This document shows, piece by piece, positions 1 through 7,717 of a stretch of 64,000 nt of DNA (position 1 is the first letter of the stretch; the number at the start of each line of letters is the position of its first letter). The stretch comes from Enterovibrio coralii. Lineage in GTDB: Bacteria > Pseudomonadota > Gammaproteobacteria > Enterobacterales > Vibrionaceae. Below the pieces are notes generated by a model, which saw only the letters and a list, made by a program, of their open reading frames with translations, did not search any database and had not been told where the DNA came from. The stretch lies in NCBI RefSeq assembly GCF_001559595.1, contig NZ_LNTY01000022.1, positions 36,331-100,330 on the forward strand, in the 5' to 3' direction. Made by a program: the position numbers and the translations under genes.

Positions 1-2
1 AG

Positions 3-566
3 ATGGCGGAGCAGCTTCGCATTCCTCATGCGGAGCGTGGTGCCATCTCGTTGGTGGAAATCCAATTAGGTCGCCTTCGTGAGCGCGTGGCCCATCTGGA
101 AGAAGACATCACCCAGTTGATGAGCATTGCCGCAGGGAACGAAAAGCTGTTTCGTGCGTTCGCAGAAGCGCATCGCGCCTTGTTCGCCGTCAACCGTGAA
201 GAAGGCATTCATCAAGCTCTGCGTGAGCTGGCGAAATCACTGAATCTCAGTGTTAGCCTTAGGTTGTTCGACTCTGAGCACCACGGTCTCAACCGTAAAA
301 GTGTGGACGCGGTAAAAGCGGCGCATTTTTGTGGTCAGCGTATTTATTTGGGTCGCCTTCGTAAAAGCGACGGTGAGCATTTCATGTCGCAAGCCCCAGA
401 ACTGGGTTCTTATGCGCTGATCCCGGTGAGCCAACACAAAGAGCTCGGCTTTTTGACCTTTGCCAGCCGAGATGGTGGCCATTTTCAGCCGAGCATGGAC
501 ACCTTGTTTGTTGAACAAATCGCAGAACACATCGGCATCTTGCTGACTAAGTGGCAGGCGGAGTAA
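3..566 (+). CDS. DUF484 family protein, 5' end outside window
   Basis: Partial gene. The visible 187 residues match the middle and end of DUF484 (YigA-type) proteins, including the conserved stretch [14 protein letters not shown] close to the visible start and a GAF-like C-terminal half. Family members run to about 220-235 residues, so roughly 40 N-terminal residues lie upstream, and the first in-frame ATG is not the start. Function is not established; the gene normally sits between dapF and xerC in one operon. Its TAA stop overlaps the xerC ATG (TAATG), which implies translational coupling. Confidence 0.88.
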   Translation: MAEQLRIPHAERGAISLVEIQLGRLRERVAHLEEDITQLMSIAAGNEKLFRAFAEAHRALFAVNREEGIHQALRELAKSLNLSVSLRLFDSEHHGLNRKSVDAVKAAHFCGQRIYLGRLRKSDGEHFMSQAPELGSYALIPVSQHKELGFLTFASRDGGHFQPSMDTLFVEQIAEHIGILLTKWQAE

Positions 567-1480
567 TGAGCCTGCCTTCCACGATGGAAAAGCCGCTCTC
601 ACGTTTTTTTGAATACATGATCCGTGAGAGAGGGCTTAGCCGACATACCGAACTTAACTACCGCCAACAGCTCACTGCCAGTGCTGATTATCTGGTTAAA
701 CTGGGTGTCACCAAATGGCAGGATGTCGACGCCGCTTGGGTGCGCCAGATTGCTGCGCAAGCCAAACGTGACAAGCTAAAGCCAGGTAGCATCGCTCTTC
801 GTCTTTCCGCCCTTCGCAGTTTTTTCGATTTCATGGTTGCCGATGGTGCCATGGGTGCCAACCCAGCCAAAGGCGTGGCGGCGCCCAAGCAAGGCCGCAC
901 CTTGCCGAAAAACCTCGATGTGGATGAAATCAACCAGCTATTGTCGGTTGATGCCGATGACCCGCTAGCCGTGCGTGACCGCGCCATGATGGAGCTGATG
1001 TACGGCGCAGGCCTGCGTTTGTCGGAGCTGATTGGCCTTAACATGCGTGATGTCGCCGTCCGAAAGGGTGACCTTCGCGTGATTGGTAAAGGCGACAAAG
1101 AACGCATTGTCCCGTTCACGGGTATGGCCAAAGAGTGGCTGATGAATTGGCTCAAAGTGCGTAACCAGCTTTTGAAAGGGCCTGAAGACGCGCTGTTTAT
1201 TTCTAAGCTTGGAAACCGCATCTCGCCGCGAAGCGTACAAAAACGTATGGCGGAGTGGGGACAAAAGCAGGCGGTAAATAGTCATATCAACCCGCATAAA
1301 CTGCGCCACAGTTTCGCGACGCACATGCTGGAATCATCCGGCGATTTGCGCGCGGTGCAGGAGCTTCTTGGTCACGCCGACTTGTCGACGACCCAAGTGT
1401 ATACCCACCTCGACTTTCAACATTTGGCGAAAGTGTACGACGCCGCGCACCCAAGGGCGCGCAAGCGAAAAGCGGACTAA
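566..1480 (+). CDS. xerC: Tyrosine recombinase XerC
   Basis: Site-specific recombinase that, with XerD, resolves chromosome dimers at dif. The protein has 304 residues from the ATG that overlaps the upstream stop; a longer GTG start 15 bases upstream is in frame but lies inside DUF484. The SAM-like N-terminal domain (about 10-105) is followed by the catalytic domain with the full set of active-site residues: Arg151 (GAGLRLSEL), Lys175, His244 and Arg247 (HKLRHS), His270 (LLGHADL) and nucleophile Tyr279 (VYTH). It sits in the conserved DUF484-xerC-yigB operon. Intact and confidently identified. Confidence 0.96.
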   Translation: MSLPSTMEKPLSRFFEYMIRERGLSRHTELNYRQQLTASADYLVKLGVTKWQDVDAAWVRQIAAQAKRDKLKPGSIALRLSALRSFFDFMVADGAMGANPAKGVAAPKQGRTLPKNLDVDEINQLLSVDADDPLAVRDRAMMELMYGAGLRLSELIGLNMRDVAVRKGDLRVIGKGDKERIVPFTGMAKEWLMNWLKVRNQLLKGPEDALFISKLGNRISPRSVQKRMAEWGQKQAVNSHINPHKLRHSFATHMLESSGDLRAVQELLGHADLSTTQVYTHLDFQHLAKVYDAAHPRARKRKAD

Positions 1481-1489
1481 GAGGCACTG

Positions 1490-2215
1490 ATGAAGTTTTA
1501 TCGCCGCTGGCAGCCTGTTCAGGCCATGACTTTTGATTTGGACGACACCTTGTATGACAACCGTACGGTGATCTTACGCGCCGAGCAGTTGTTGCTGGAT
1601 TGGCTGCAGGCGCGTTGCCCCGAAATGTCGGCTTTTGATTGGGCGGAATGGCAGGCAATGCGACTGCAGGTCATTGAGCGTGATGTGAGTTTGGTGGGCT
1701 TTGTCACTGACATTCGTCGCGCGCAAATCACACTGGCGGCAGGTCGCTGCGGAATGGACGCCATCAACGCCAAACAGTTTGCCGATGAAGCCGTGGCGTT
1801 TTTCCTCCACGAGCGCAGCAATTTTTCAGTGCCTCAAGACGCGTTCGATACCTTGTCTGCGCTCGCCGAAGACTATCCGCTGATTGCTATCACTAACGGC
1901 AATGTCGACAGTGAAAGGCTTGGTCTCTCACCCTATTTCCAACAGGTGTTTGCCGCCGGTCCAGATGGCGCAGCAAAACCCGATGGCGCGCTGTTTATCA
2001 AAGCGCAGCAAGCGTTGGGACTTCCTGTGAGCCAGATTTTGCACGTGGGCGATCATTTAAAATCTGACGTGCGCGGTGCCAAACTGGCAGGCTTTAAAGC
2101 GTGCTGGTTTAACGACACAAAAAAGCCGCTGACAAAGCAGCGGCACGCATCCATATTGCCGGATGTGGAAATCTCTCACATCGGCCAATTACTCTCGCTT
2201 ACCCGCGATTCTTAA
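1490..2215 (+). CDS. yigB: HAD-superfamily phosphatase YigB
   Basis: HAD hydrolase of 241 residues. In E. coli YigB dephosphorylates FMN and the riboflavin intermediate 5-amino-6-(5-phosphoribitylamino)uracil. Motif I is FDLDDTLYDN with nucleophile Asp16 and general acid Asp18; motif II is the ITNGN segment; motif IV is HVGDHLKSDV. The start ATG follows a GAGGC ribosome-binding site 9 bases after the xerC stop. The last 30 codons also contain the transcription terminator of the convergent buf operon, encoding the segment KKPLTKQR. Confidence 0.92.
   Translation: MKFYRRWQPVQAMTFDLDDTLYDNRTVILRAEQLLLDWLQARCPEMSAFDWAEWQAMRLQVIERDVSLVGFVTDIRRAQITLAAGRCGMDAINAKQFADEAVAFFLHERSNFSVPQDAFDTLSALAEDYPLIAITNGNVDSERLGLSPYFQQVFAAGPDGAAKPDGALFIKAQQALGLPVSQILHVGDHLKSDVRGAKLAGFKACWFNDTKKPLTKQRHASILPDVEISHIGQLLSLTRDS
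2119..2144 (-). terminator. Rho-independent terminator of the buf/doxX operon, inside yigB
   Basis: Read on the minus strand, GCCGCTG-CTTTGT-CAGCGGC is followed by six T. It lies about 55 bases past the doxX stop and entirely inside the 3' part of the convergent yigB coding region, so one stretch of DNA both codes and terminates. Confidence 0.75.
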
Positions 2216-2636
2216 GCCAGTTGTCTACGGCCAGCAAGCCTGGCCCCATGATGACAGTTACCAGCAGCATCACGCCCCACATTTGATGGTCAAAGAACCC
2301 TTTTTCCCAAAGAGCAGGGTAAGACACCACCGCAATGATGTTGAAAAAGAACAGCACAAACGCAGCAGGGCGAGTCAGAAAACCCAATGCCAGAAAGACA
2401 GGAACGATAAGCTCAGTGGCCGTGCCCAAATAGGCGGCGAGTTCCCATGGCAACACAGGCACCTGATATTCATATTCAAACAAGAACAAGGTGCTGTCCC
2501 AGCTGGCAATTTTGGTTTGCCCAGCATTAAAGAACACCCACGCCACCCACAGGCGACAGATCAGCAGCAATACAGGAACAAGAGGCTTCAGCGCAGCTTC
2601 GAAGAGTTCGTCCAATTTGTTAAATACAGCAATCAT
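2199..2636 (-). CDS. DoxX family membrane protein of the bufferin operon
   Basis: A 145-residue integral membrane protein with about four hydrophobic segments (roughly 17-38, 65-85, 88-108 and 118-138), matching the DoxX family. The early segment ending FFNAGQTKIASW is typical. In many proteobacteria a DoxX gene closes the DUF2282-DUF692-DUF2063 operon, as in the gold-induced operon of Caulobacter, where it is thought to assist copper or redox handling in the inner membrane. It starts 17 bases after bufC behind an AAGGAAAAGG site. Its exact role is unknown. It ends 17 bases short of, and overlaps in convergent fashion, the yigB 3' end. Confidence 0.82.
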   Translation of the reverse strand: MIAVFNKLDELFEAALKPLVPVLLLICRLWVAWVFFNAGQTKIASWDSTLFLFEYEYQVPVLPWELAAYLGTATELIVPVFLALGFLTRPAAFVLFFFNIIAVVSYPALWEKGFFDHQMWGVMLLVTVIMGPGLLAVDNWLKNRG

Positions 2637-2653
2637 ATGCCTTTTCCTTTTTC

Positions 2654-3408
2654 TTATTGAAGGTGAACGAGCGTAAAGTCAGTAAACACACCCCGCTGCA
2701 TTGCCGCAGCCAGATGAGAAAGCAATGGTGGGTCAATTAACCCCATTTCATAGTCGCGACAGGCATCGATAAGCTTGGCTTCATCAGGCTCAATCGAGAT
2801 CAGCTCAACGCCGTCTTCGGTTTTTTGCAGCAAGATGCCTTCACCTTGCGTCATGTCGATGGATGACAGCGCATCGCCATCGTTTCGTGACACAGCCTGC
2901 CAGATAGCGCGGACCGGATAGGCACTGATCATCACTGATACGGACGACGACACCGACAGGCGAATGTGTTCAAACTGATCAGGGCGAAGCTGCTGCAATG
3001 CCAGCAGCGGAAATACGCTCGCCGTCAGCGGTGTTTGATTGACCTGCTGCAGTTGCCATTCGAGCGTGGCAATGTCCGCCAGATACGGGACAGCGTCGAT
3101 GATGTTGGGAATAGACGCGATAGTGCGGTCAAACCCTTCGCCGTATTGGTCGGCGCAAGAAGACGTCATCGGCGTTGCCAACACATGGTGCCTTGCTAGC
3201 GCGTCAAAGCATTCACACCCCACCAGTGCATGCACTGTGGGATAAACCGTTTCCAAGCATTCACTCAGTGTCATCACAAAGTTATTGCGATAAACCTGCA
3301 TCAAGCGTCTGCGTCGGTCAGTCCGTTGGATACTGGCAGTGTGTAGTCTTGGTAGTGCAAGGCTTCACTGAACTGTCGCTGCAGTGTGGCAAGATCTGGC
3401 GCACTCAT
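2654..3408 (-). CDS. bufC: BufC-like DUF2063 protein (one-base frameshift)
   Basis: Partner protein of the DUF692 oxidase, with an N-terminal DUF2063 domain that recognises the precursor peptide. The visible frames are MSAPDLATLQRQF onward (start 3408, ATGA overlap with the bufB stop) and, in the next frame, MQVYRNNFVMTLSECL onward. Restoring one base near 3304 joins them into a 251-residue protein, the usual family size, with the conserved YRNN motif placed correctly. Translational coupling to bufB fits a stable BufB-BufC complex. The frameshift belongs to a window-wide set of one-base deletions, so it is probably a sequencing error. Confidence 0.85.
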
Positions 3409-4271
3409 AGGGCGACTCCGGTGAGTGGCGTTAAAGACGCTTGGGTCACAGCCTTGAGTATCTTGTCTGCCTTTGCTGCTTCCGCGAGCAGTACTTCAGG
3501 GGCAGGAATGTCCCTGTCCCATTCAATCAGTGTGTGGCGCGGGCCATTTCGAGCAATCCACGCTTCATACAACGCCCAAACCGGCTCAGAGACGGGCTGG
3601 CTATGAGTATCTATCCATATTTCCCCTTCGGGCAAAGGATTGACGGTATAACCTGCTAAATGAATTTCTTGTATCCACTGAGGGTCGATAGCGTCGAGGT
3701 AGGTGTCAGCATCAAAGCCGTGATTAAAGGCACTGACATGGACATTGTTTAAGTCCAGTAACAAGCCACAGCCTGTGCGCCTTGCAACTTCAGCAAGAAA
3801 ATCCCACTCGGTGATGGTGGAGTGTTCATACCGTAAATAGCTCGACGGGTTTTCCACCAGAATCTGGCGACTTAGGGTGTCTTGCGTGATGTCCACATTG
3901 CGACAGAAGATATCTAATGCTTCTTCTGTGTAAGGTAAGGGGAGCAGATCATTAAAGTAGGCACCATCAACAGAACTCCAGCTCAAATGATCGGAGACAA
4001 ACAACGGATTGACCGTGTCGACCAAACGTTTGAGGTTAGAGAGGTGTGCGGTGCTTATCGGGTCAACGGAGCCTAAAGACAGGCCGACCCCGTGGCAACT
4101 GATGGCGTAACGGCGCTGCAAGGTATGCAACGCCTGAAACGCCTCAGATTCAGGCTGGAAAAAGTTCTCGCTGTGTACTTCTAACCATCCGATATCCGGG
4201 GAATGATTAACGAAGTGGTCGTGATGTGGGTGTCGAAGCCCCACGCCAATCCAAGGAGAAATCTTATCCAT
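3405..4271 (-). CDS. bufB: BufB-like DUF692 multinuclear iron oxidase (MNIO)
   Basis: A 288-residue DUF692 (MNIO) enzyme, the family of MbnB from methanobactin synthesis. These TIM-barrel enzymes use two or three iron atoms and oxygen to convert peptide cysteines into copper-binding heterocycles. Iron-ligand motifs are present in order: WLEVHSENF, CHGVGLS, SDHLSW, VENPSSYL, DLNNVHVS, EIHLAGY, DTHSQPV and IEWD. It lies directly after the precursor gene and overlaps bufC. The substrate is inferred to be the four-cysteine BufA1 peptide encoded just upstream. Intact. Confidence 0.9.
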   Translation of the reverse strand: MDKISPWIGVGLRHPHHDHFVNHSPDIGWLEVHSENFFQPESEAFQALHTLQRRYAISCHGVGLSLGSVDPISTAHLSNLKRLVDTVNPLFVSDHLSWSSVDGAYFNDLLPLPYTEEALDIFCRNVDITQDTLSRQILVENPSSYLRYEHSTITEWDFLAEVARRTGCGLLLDLNNVHVSAFNHGFDADTYLDAIDPQWIQEIHLAGYTVNPLPEGEIWIDTHSQPVSEPVWALYEAWIARNGPRHTLIEWDRDIPAPEVLLAEAAKADKILKAVTQASLTPLTGVAL

Positions 4272-4296
4272 GCCTAAGCCTCTTCGTCTTTATCGA

Positions 4297-4557
4297 TTAA
4301 GAAGCGGTGCCAGAACCACCTACCAGGCGATCACACAGGCCTTTTGGAACAACAACGAATGCGTCTTTCTGTGCATCTTTGGTCGAGGTACCTGCACAAG
4401 AGCTGGTTGCTGTTGCACAGTCGTTTTTACCTGCTTTAACCACGCCATAGCACTTCTCTTTCTCTGCTGCTTGTGCAGGAGTAGTCGTCAAAGTGGTAGC
4501 ACCAACAGCCAGCAGACCCGTTACAGCAGCAGCGACAGCAAGATTAGTCTTTTTCAT
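4297..4557 (-). CDS. bufA1: Bufferin precursor BufA1-like peptide (DUF2282)
   Basis: An 86-residue secreted peptide. A signal sequence (residues 1-31, KK then a long hydrophobic core, ending PAQA-A) precedes a core with exactly four cysteines at 36, 47, 54 and 75, in the DUF2282 pattern [13 protein letters not shown] ... SSCAG ... PKGLCDRL. Related peptides (bufferins) are ribosomally made and post-translationally modified, and bind copper in the periplasm. The ATG at 4557 is chosen because GAGAGGA lies 6-7 bases upstream; a TTG two codons earlier is possible but weaker. First gene of the operon. Confidence 0.88.
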   Translation of the reverse strand: MKKTNLAVAAAVTGLLAVGATTLTTTPAQAAEKEKCYGVVKAGKNDCATATSSCAGTSTKDAQKDAFVVVPKGLCDRLVGGSGTAS

Positions 4558-4627
4558 GTTCAATCCTCTCTCTTCGGACGGATGTCTTTAAGATTATCAA
4601 TTGGTTGTAATACGGCGCAGTCTTCAA

Positions 4628-4655
4628 TGACGCGCTCAACTAAAAGGATAGGACG
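4628..4655 (-). promoter_or_regulatory. Possible ECF-type promoter for the buf operon
   Basis: On the minus strand, CGTCCTATCC (4646-4655) and CGCGTCAT (4628-4635) flank a spacer of about 15 bases between their cores, 70 bases ahead of bufA1. The GC-rich -10 with CGTC resembles extracytoplasmic-function sigma promoters, which drive similar operons elsewhere. No sigma/anti-sigma pair is in the window, so this is a suggestion only. Confidence 0.3.
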
Positions 4656-4905
4656 CAAGACTGAAAACTTTCGCCTTCATGCTTATTTTTTATGCATTAA
4701 AAAGTCTCAATTTTTCGAAGCTATTTGTAACTGATTGAAAAGTAGTTATTTAAGCAAAGGCTTTTTTATGGCTAATGCATTAGTGTTCATAGTATTTTCA
4801 AAGAGAAAAATGCTTCAGAGATGAAATTTAAGGAGAGGTAAGGGTCGGAAGTTGGGGCATGCTCACTTAATACGCGGAAACCTGCACCTTGGATGGGTTT
4901 CGGTA

Positions 4906-4936
4906 TATAATCCTCAACCAGTGTATAAATAACCAG
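4906..4936 (+). promoter_or_regulatory. uvrD promoter -10 and LexA-like operator
   Basis: TATAAT at 4906-4911 is followed by GTGTATAAATAACCAG at 4921-4936, ten bases before the uvrD start. The operator differs at three of sixteen positions from my recollection of the E. coli uvrD LexA box (CTGTATATATACCCAG) and keeps the TGT-N8-CCAG arrangement. This suggests SOS induction as in E. coli. Confidence 0.5.
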
Positions 4937-4946
4937 TGAATGAACG

Positions 4947-7124
4947 ATGGACGTATCTCACCTGATTGACGGTCTTAACGACAAACAACGCGAAGCCGTG
5001 GCTGCCGAGCTAGGCAACTATCTTGTCCTTGCTGGCGCAGGAAGTGGTAAAACACGGGTGCTGGTTCATCGCATTGCCTGGTTGATGCAGGTTGAGCATG
5101 CATCGCCGTTTTCTATCATGGCGGTGACCTTTACCAATAAAGCGGCGGCAGAAATGCGCGGTCGTATCGAGCAGTTGATGCATGGCACCGCGTCTGGTCT
5201 TTGGTGTGGTACCTTCCACGGCCTGTGTCACCGTATTCTTCGCGCGCATCACTTAGATGCCAATCTGCCGCAAGACTTTCAGATTTTGGACTCGGACGAC
5301 CAGCAGCGTTTGCTGCGCCGTTTGATCAAAGCGCAGAACTTGGATGAAAAACATTGGCCAGCGCGTCAGGCGTCTTGGTACATCAATGCCAAAAAAGACG
5401 AAGGTCTGCGTCCGCACCATATTGATGCGCAGTTTGATCCGGTGGAGAAAACCTGGCTGCGCGTTTATGCCGCGTATCAAGAAGCGTGTGATCGCGCAGG
5501 CTTAGTTGATTTCGCAGAGCTGCTGCTACGTTGCCATGAACTGCTGCGCGATAAAGCCCACATCCGTGAGCACTATCAGGCGCGTTTCCAGCACATTCTG
5601 GTGGACGAGTTCCAAGACACCAACAACATTCAATACGCTTGGCTTCGTATGATGGCGGGCACCCAAGCGAACGTCATGATCGTGGGTGATGATGACCAGT
5701 CAATTTACGGCTGGCGTGGCGCGAAAATTGAAAACATCTCGCGATTTTTGAACGACTTTACCGGCGCGAAAACCATTCGCCTTGAGCAAAACTACCGCTC
5801 AACCGGCAACATCCTGAAAGCGTCAAACCATCTGATTGAGAACAACGCCGAGCGCATGGGTAAGAGCCTTTGGACCGACGGTCACGAAGGTGAGCTGATC
5901 TCGGTTTACAGCGCATTTAACGAGCTGGATGAAGCCCGTTTCGTGGTTGGCAAAATCAAAGCGTGGCACGATGACGGTGGCGCGCTGAATGACACTGCCA
6001 TGTTGTACCGCAATAACGCCCAATCGCGTGTACTGGAAGAAGCCTTGATTCAGGCGGGCCTGCCTTATCGCATTTATGGCGGCATGCGATTCTTCGAGCG
6101 TCAGGAAATCAAAGATGCGCTGGCGTACCTTCGTTTGATGGCCAACCGCTTTGATGACGCGGCCTTTGAGCGCGTGGTGAACACTCCAACGCGTGGTCTG
6201 GGTGATCGCACGTTGGAAACCATTCGACTGGCAGCGCGCGATCGCGGTGCCACCATGTGGGAAGCGAGTAACCAACTGCTGGAAGAGCAAGTGCTGGCAG
6301 GTCGCGCTGCAAACTCACTGCGCCGTTTTATCGAGTTGGTGAATGCCTTAGAAGACGATACCCGCGAGATGGCCCTGTTCCAGCAAACGGATTACGTGAT
6401 TCAAAACTCTGGTCTGCGCGCCATGTACGAAGCGGAAAAAGGCGAGAAAGCCCAAGCGCGTATCGACAACTTGGAAGAGCTTGTGACCGCAACGCGCCAG
6501 TTTGAAGTGCCAGAAGAGGTACAGGAAGACATGTCGCCGCTGTCTGCCTTCTTGTCTCACGCGGCATTGGAAGCGGGTGAAGGTCAGGCGGACGAGTTTG
6601 ATGACGCCGTGCAGTTGATGACGCTTCACAGTGCCAAAGGTTTGGAATTCCCAATGGTCTTTATGGTCGGCGTGGAAGAGGGCATGTTCCCTAGCCAAAT
6701 GTCTGCGGAAGAAGCGGGTCGCCTCGAAGAAGAGCGCCGTCTTTGCTACGTGGGCATGACCCGTGCCATGAAAAAGCTGTTTATCACCCACGCCGAAATG
6801 CGTCGTGTGTACGGCAAAGACATGTTCCATAAAGCATCGCGTTTTATTCGCGAACTGCCGGAAGAGTGTCTGGAAGAAGTGCGTATGCGTGCCAAGGTGT
6901 CGCGTCCTGCAGCTGCCACTGGCCGCTTCTCGCAAACCCAAACTCAGCAGAACTTCAACCAAACGGGCTTTAGCTTGGGGCAGCGTGTACTGCACCCGAA
7001 ATTTGGTGAAGGTACCATCATCAATTTTGAAGGCAGCGGTCAGCAAAGCCGTGTGCAAGTGGCCTTTAACGGTGAAGGCATCAAGTGGCTGGTAACCCAA
7101 TACGCCAAGCTTGAAGCGATGTAA
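4947..7124 (+). CDS. uvrD: DNA helicase II UvrD
   Basis: 3'-to-5' superfamily 1 helicase for nucleotide excision repair, mismatch repair and RecA removal. At 725 residues it matches the E. coli length (720). Helicase motifs are complete: I AGAGSGKT (about 30-37), II DEFQDTN, III GDDDQSIYGWRGA, IV EQNYRSTGNIL, V LMTLHSAKGLEF, VI YVGMTRA. The C-terminal Tudor-like tail GQRVLHPKFGEG is present. A LexA-like operator overlaps the leader. Intact; monocistronic, ending in a strong terminator. Confidence 0.97.
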   Translation: MDVSHLIDGLNDKQREAVAAELGNYLVLAGAGSGKTRVLVHRIAWLMQVEHASPFSIMAVTFTNKAAAEMRGRIEQLMHGTASGLWCGTFHGLCHRILRAHHLDANLPQDFQILDSDDQQRLLRRLIKAQNLDEKHWPARQASWYINAKKDEGLRPHHIDAQFDPVEKTWLRVYAAYQEACDRAGLVDFAELLLRCHELLRDKAHIREHYQARFQHILVDEFQDTNNIQYAWLRMMAGTQANVMIVGDDDQSIYGWRGAKIENISRFLNDFTGAKTIRLEQNYRSTGNILKASNHLIENNAERMGKSLWTDGHEGELISVYSAFNELDEARFVVGKIKAWHDDGGALNDTAMLYRNNAQSRVLEEALIQAGLPYRIYGGMRFFERQEIKDALAYLRLMANRFDDAAFERVVNTPTRGLGDRTLETIRLAARDRGATMWEASNQLLEEQVLAGRAANSLRRFIELVNALEDDTREMALFQQTDYVIQNSGLRAMYEAEKGEKAQARIDNLEELVTATRQFEVPEEVQEDMSPLSAFLSHAALEAGEGQADEFDDAVQLMTLHSAKGLEFPMVFMVGVEEGMFPSQMSAEEAGRLEEERRLCYVGMTRAMKKLFITHAEMRRVYGKDMFHKASRFIRELPEECLEEVRMRAKVSRPAAATGRFSQTQTQQNFNQTGFSLGQRVLHPKFGEGTIINFEGSGQQSRVQVAFNGEGIKWLVTQYAKLEAM

Positions 7125-7130
7125 GTGCTA

Positions 7131-7167
7131 AAAACAAAAAAGAGGTGGCCTAAGCCACCTCTTTTTT
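7131..7167 (+). terminator. Bidirectional terminator between uvrD and the DUF2780 gene
   Basis: GAGGTGGC-CTAA-GCCACCTC (7142-7161) is flanked by A-rich sequence on the left and six T on the right, so it can stop uvrD and the convergent minus-strand DUF2780 transcript. Confidence 0.85.
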
Positions 7168-7184
7168 ATGGGCGTGAATGTCGA

Positions 7185-7688
7185 CTAGTTTGGCGTTTTG
7201 TCCGACCACAGGCTCGACAATGCGCTGGTTAGGCCATCGCTGGCACCTTCACCGGTCAGGTAATTCAAGATAACTGGCGCAAACTTTTGCACCATTTCAG
7301 GCTCAAGACCCAGCATGTTGAAGACCTTTTGCACCGACGCGATGTCAGACAAGTTGCTGCCAAGACCACCTGGGATCATTTCAGTCAGTGAGTCCATGCC
7401 CGGAATTTTTTCCAGCAGCTCACTGCTTTGTGAATCGCCGAGCGTTTGATAGGCCATAGCCAGCATTGCGCCTGCACCGCCAGCGGCTTGCGCGTCATTG
7501 ATATCAAGGTCTTTTGACAGAAGCTCTGTCAGCGGGTTGTCTGCAGTTTGCGTGCTCACGCCAGAAAGCAGATTGCTGGCGTCTTTGTTTGCTTCGCTGA
7601 GCAGATCACCCAACCCGGTTGCCTTGCTTGGCGCAGCAACCAGAATAAGCAGGGACGATAACATCACCCAAATTACATTTTTTCCCAT
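7185..7688 (-). CDS. DUF2780 family secreted protein (VcgC/VcgE-like)
   Basis: A 167-residue protein with an N-terminal signal sequence (residues 1-23, ending APSKA) and an alanine/leucine/glycine-rich helical body, matching DUF2780, a family named after Vibrio VcgC/VcgE proteins of unknown function. No catalytic motif is visible. It begins 29 bases after ggt behind a GAGG site, so it is probably cotranscribed with that periplasmic enzyme. Its role is unknown. Confidence 0.75.
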   Translation of the reverse strand: MGKNVIWVMLSSLLILVAAPSKATGLGDLLSEANKDASNLLSGVSTQTADNPLTELLSKDLDINDAQAAGGAGAMLAMAYQTLGDSQSSELLEKIPGMDSLTEMIPGGLGSNLSDIASVQKVFNMLGLEPEMVQKFAPVILNYLTGEGASDGLTSALSSLWSDKTPN

Positions 7689-7717
7689 CCTGAAATCCTC
7701 ATTTGTTCTGATGTTAA

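Noticed and set aside
4270..4734. A 154-codon plus-strand frame opposite bufA1
   Set aside because: It is antisense to a confidently assigned gene and its cysteine-rich translation is a by-product of the bufA1 codons.
6348..7100. A 250-codon minus-strand open frame inside uvrD
   Set aside because: It is the mirror of a conserved coding region, with no ribosome-binding site and low-complexity His/Thr-rich translation.
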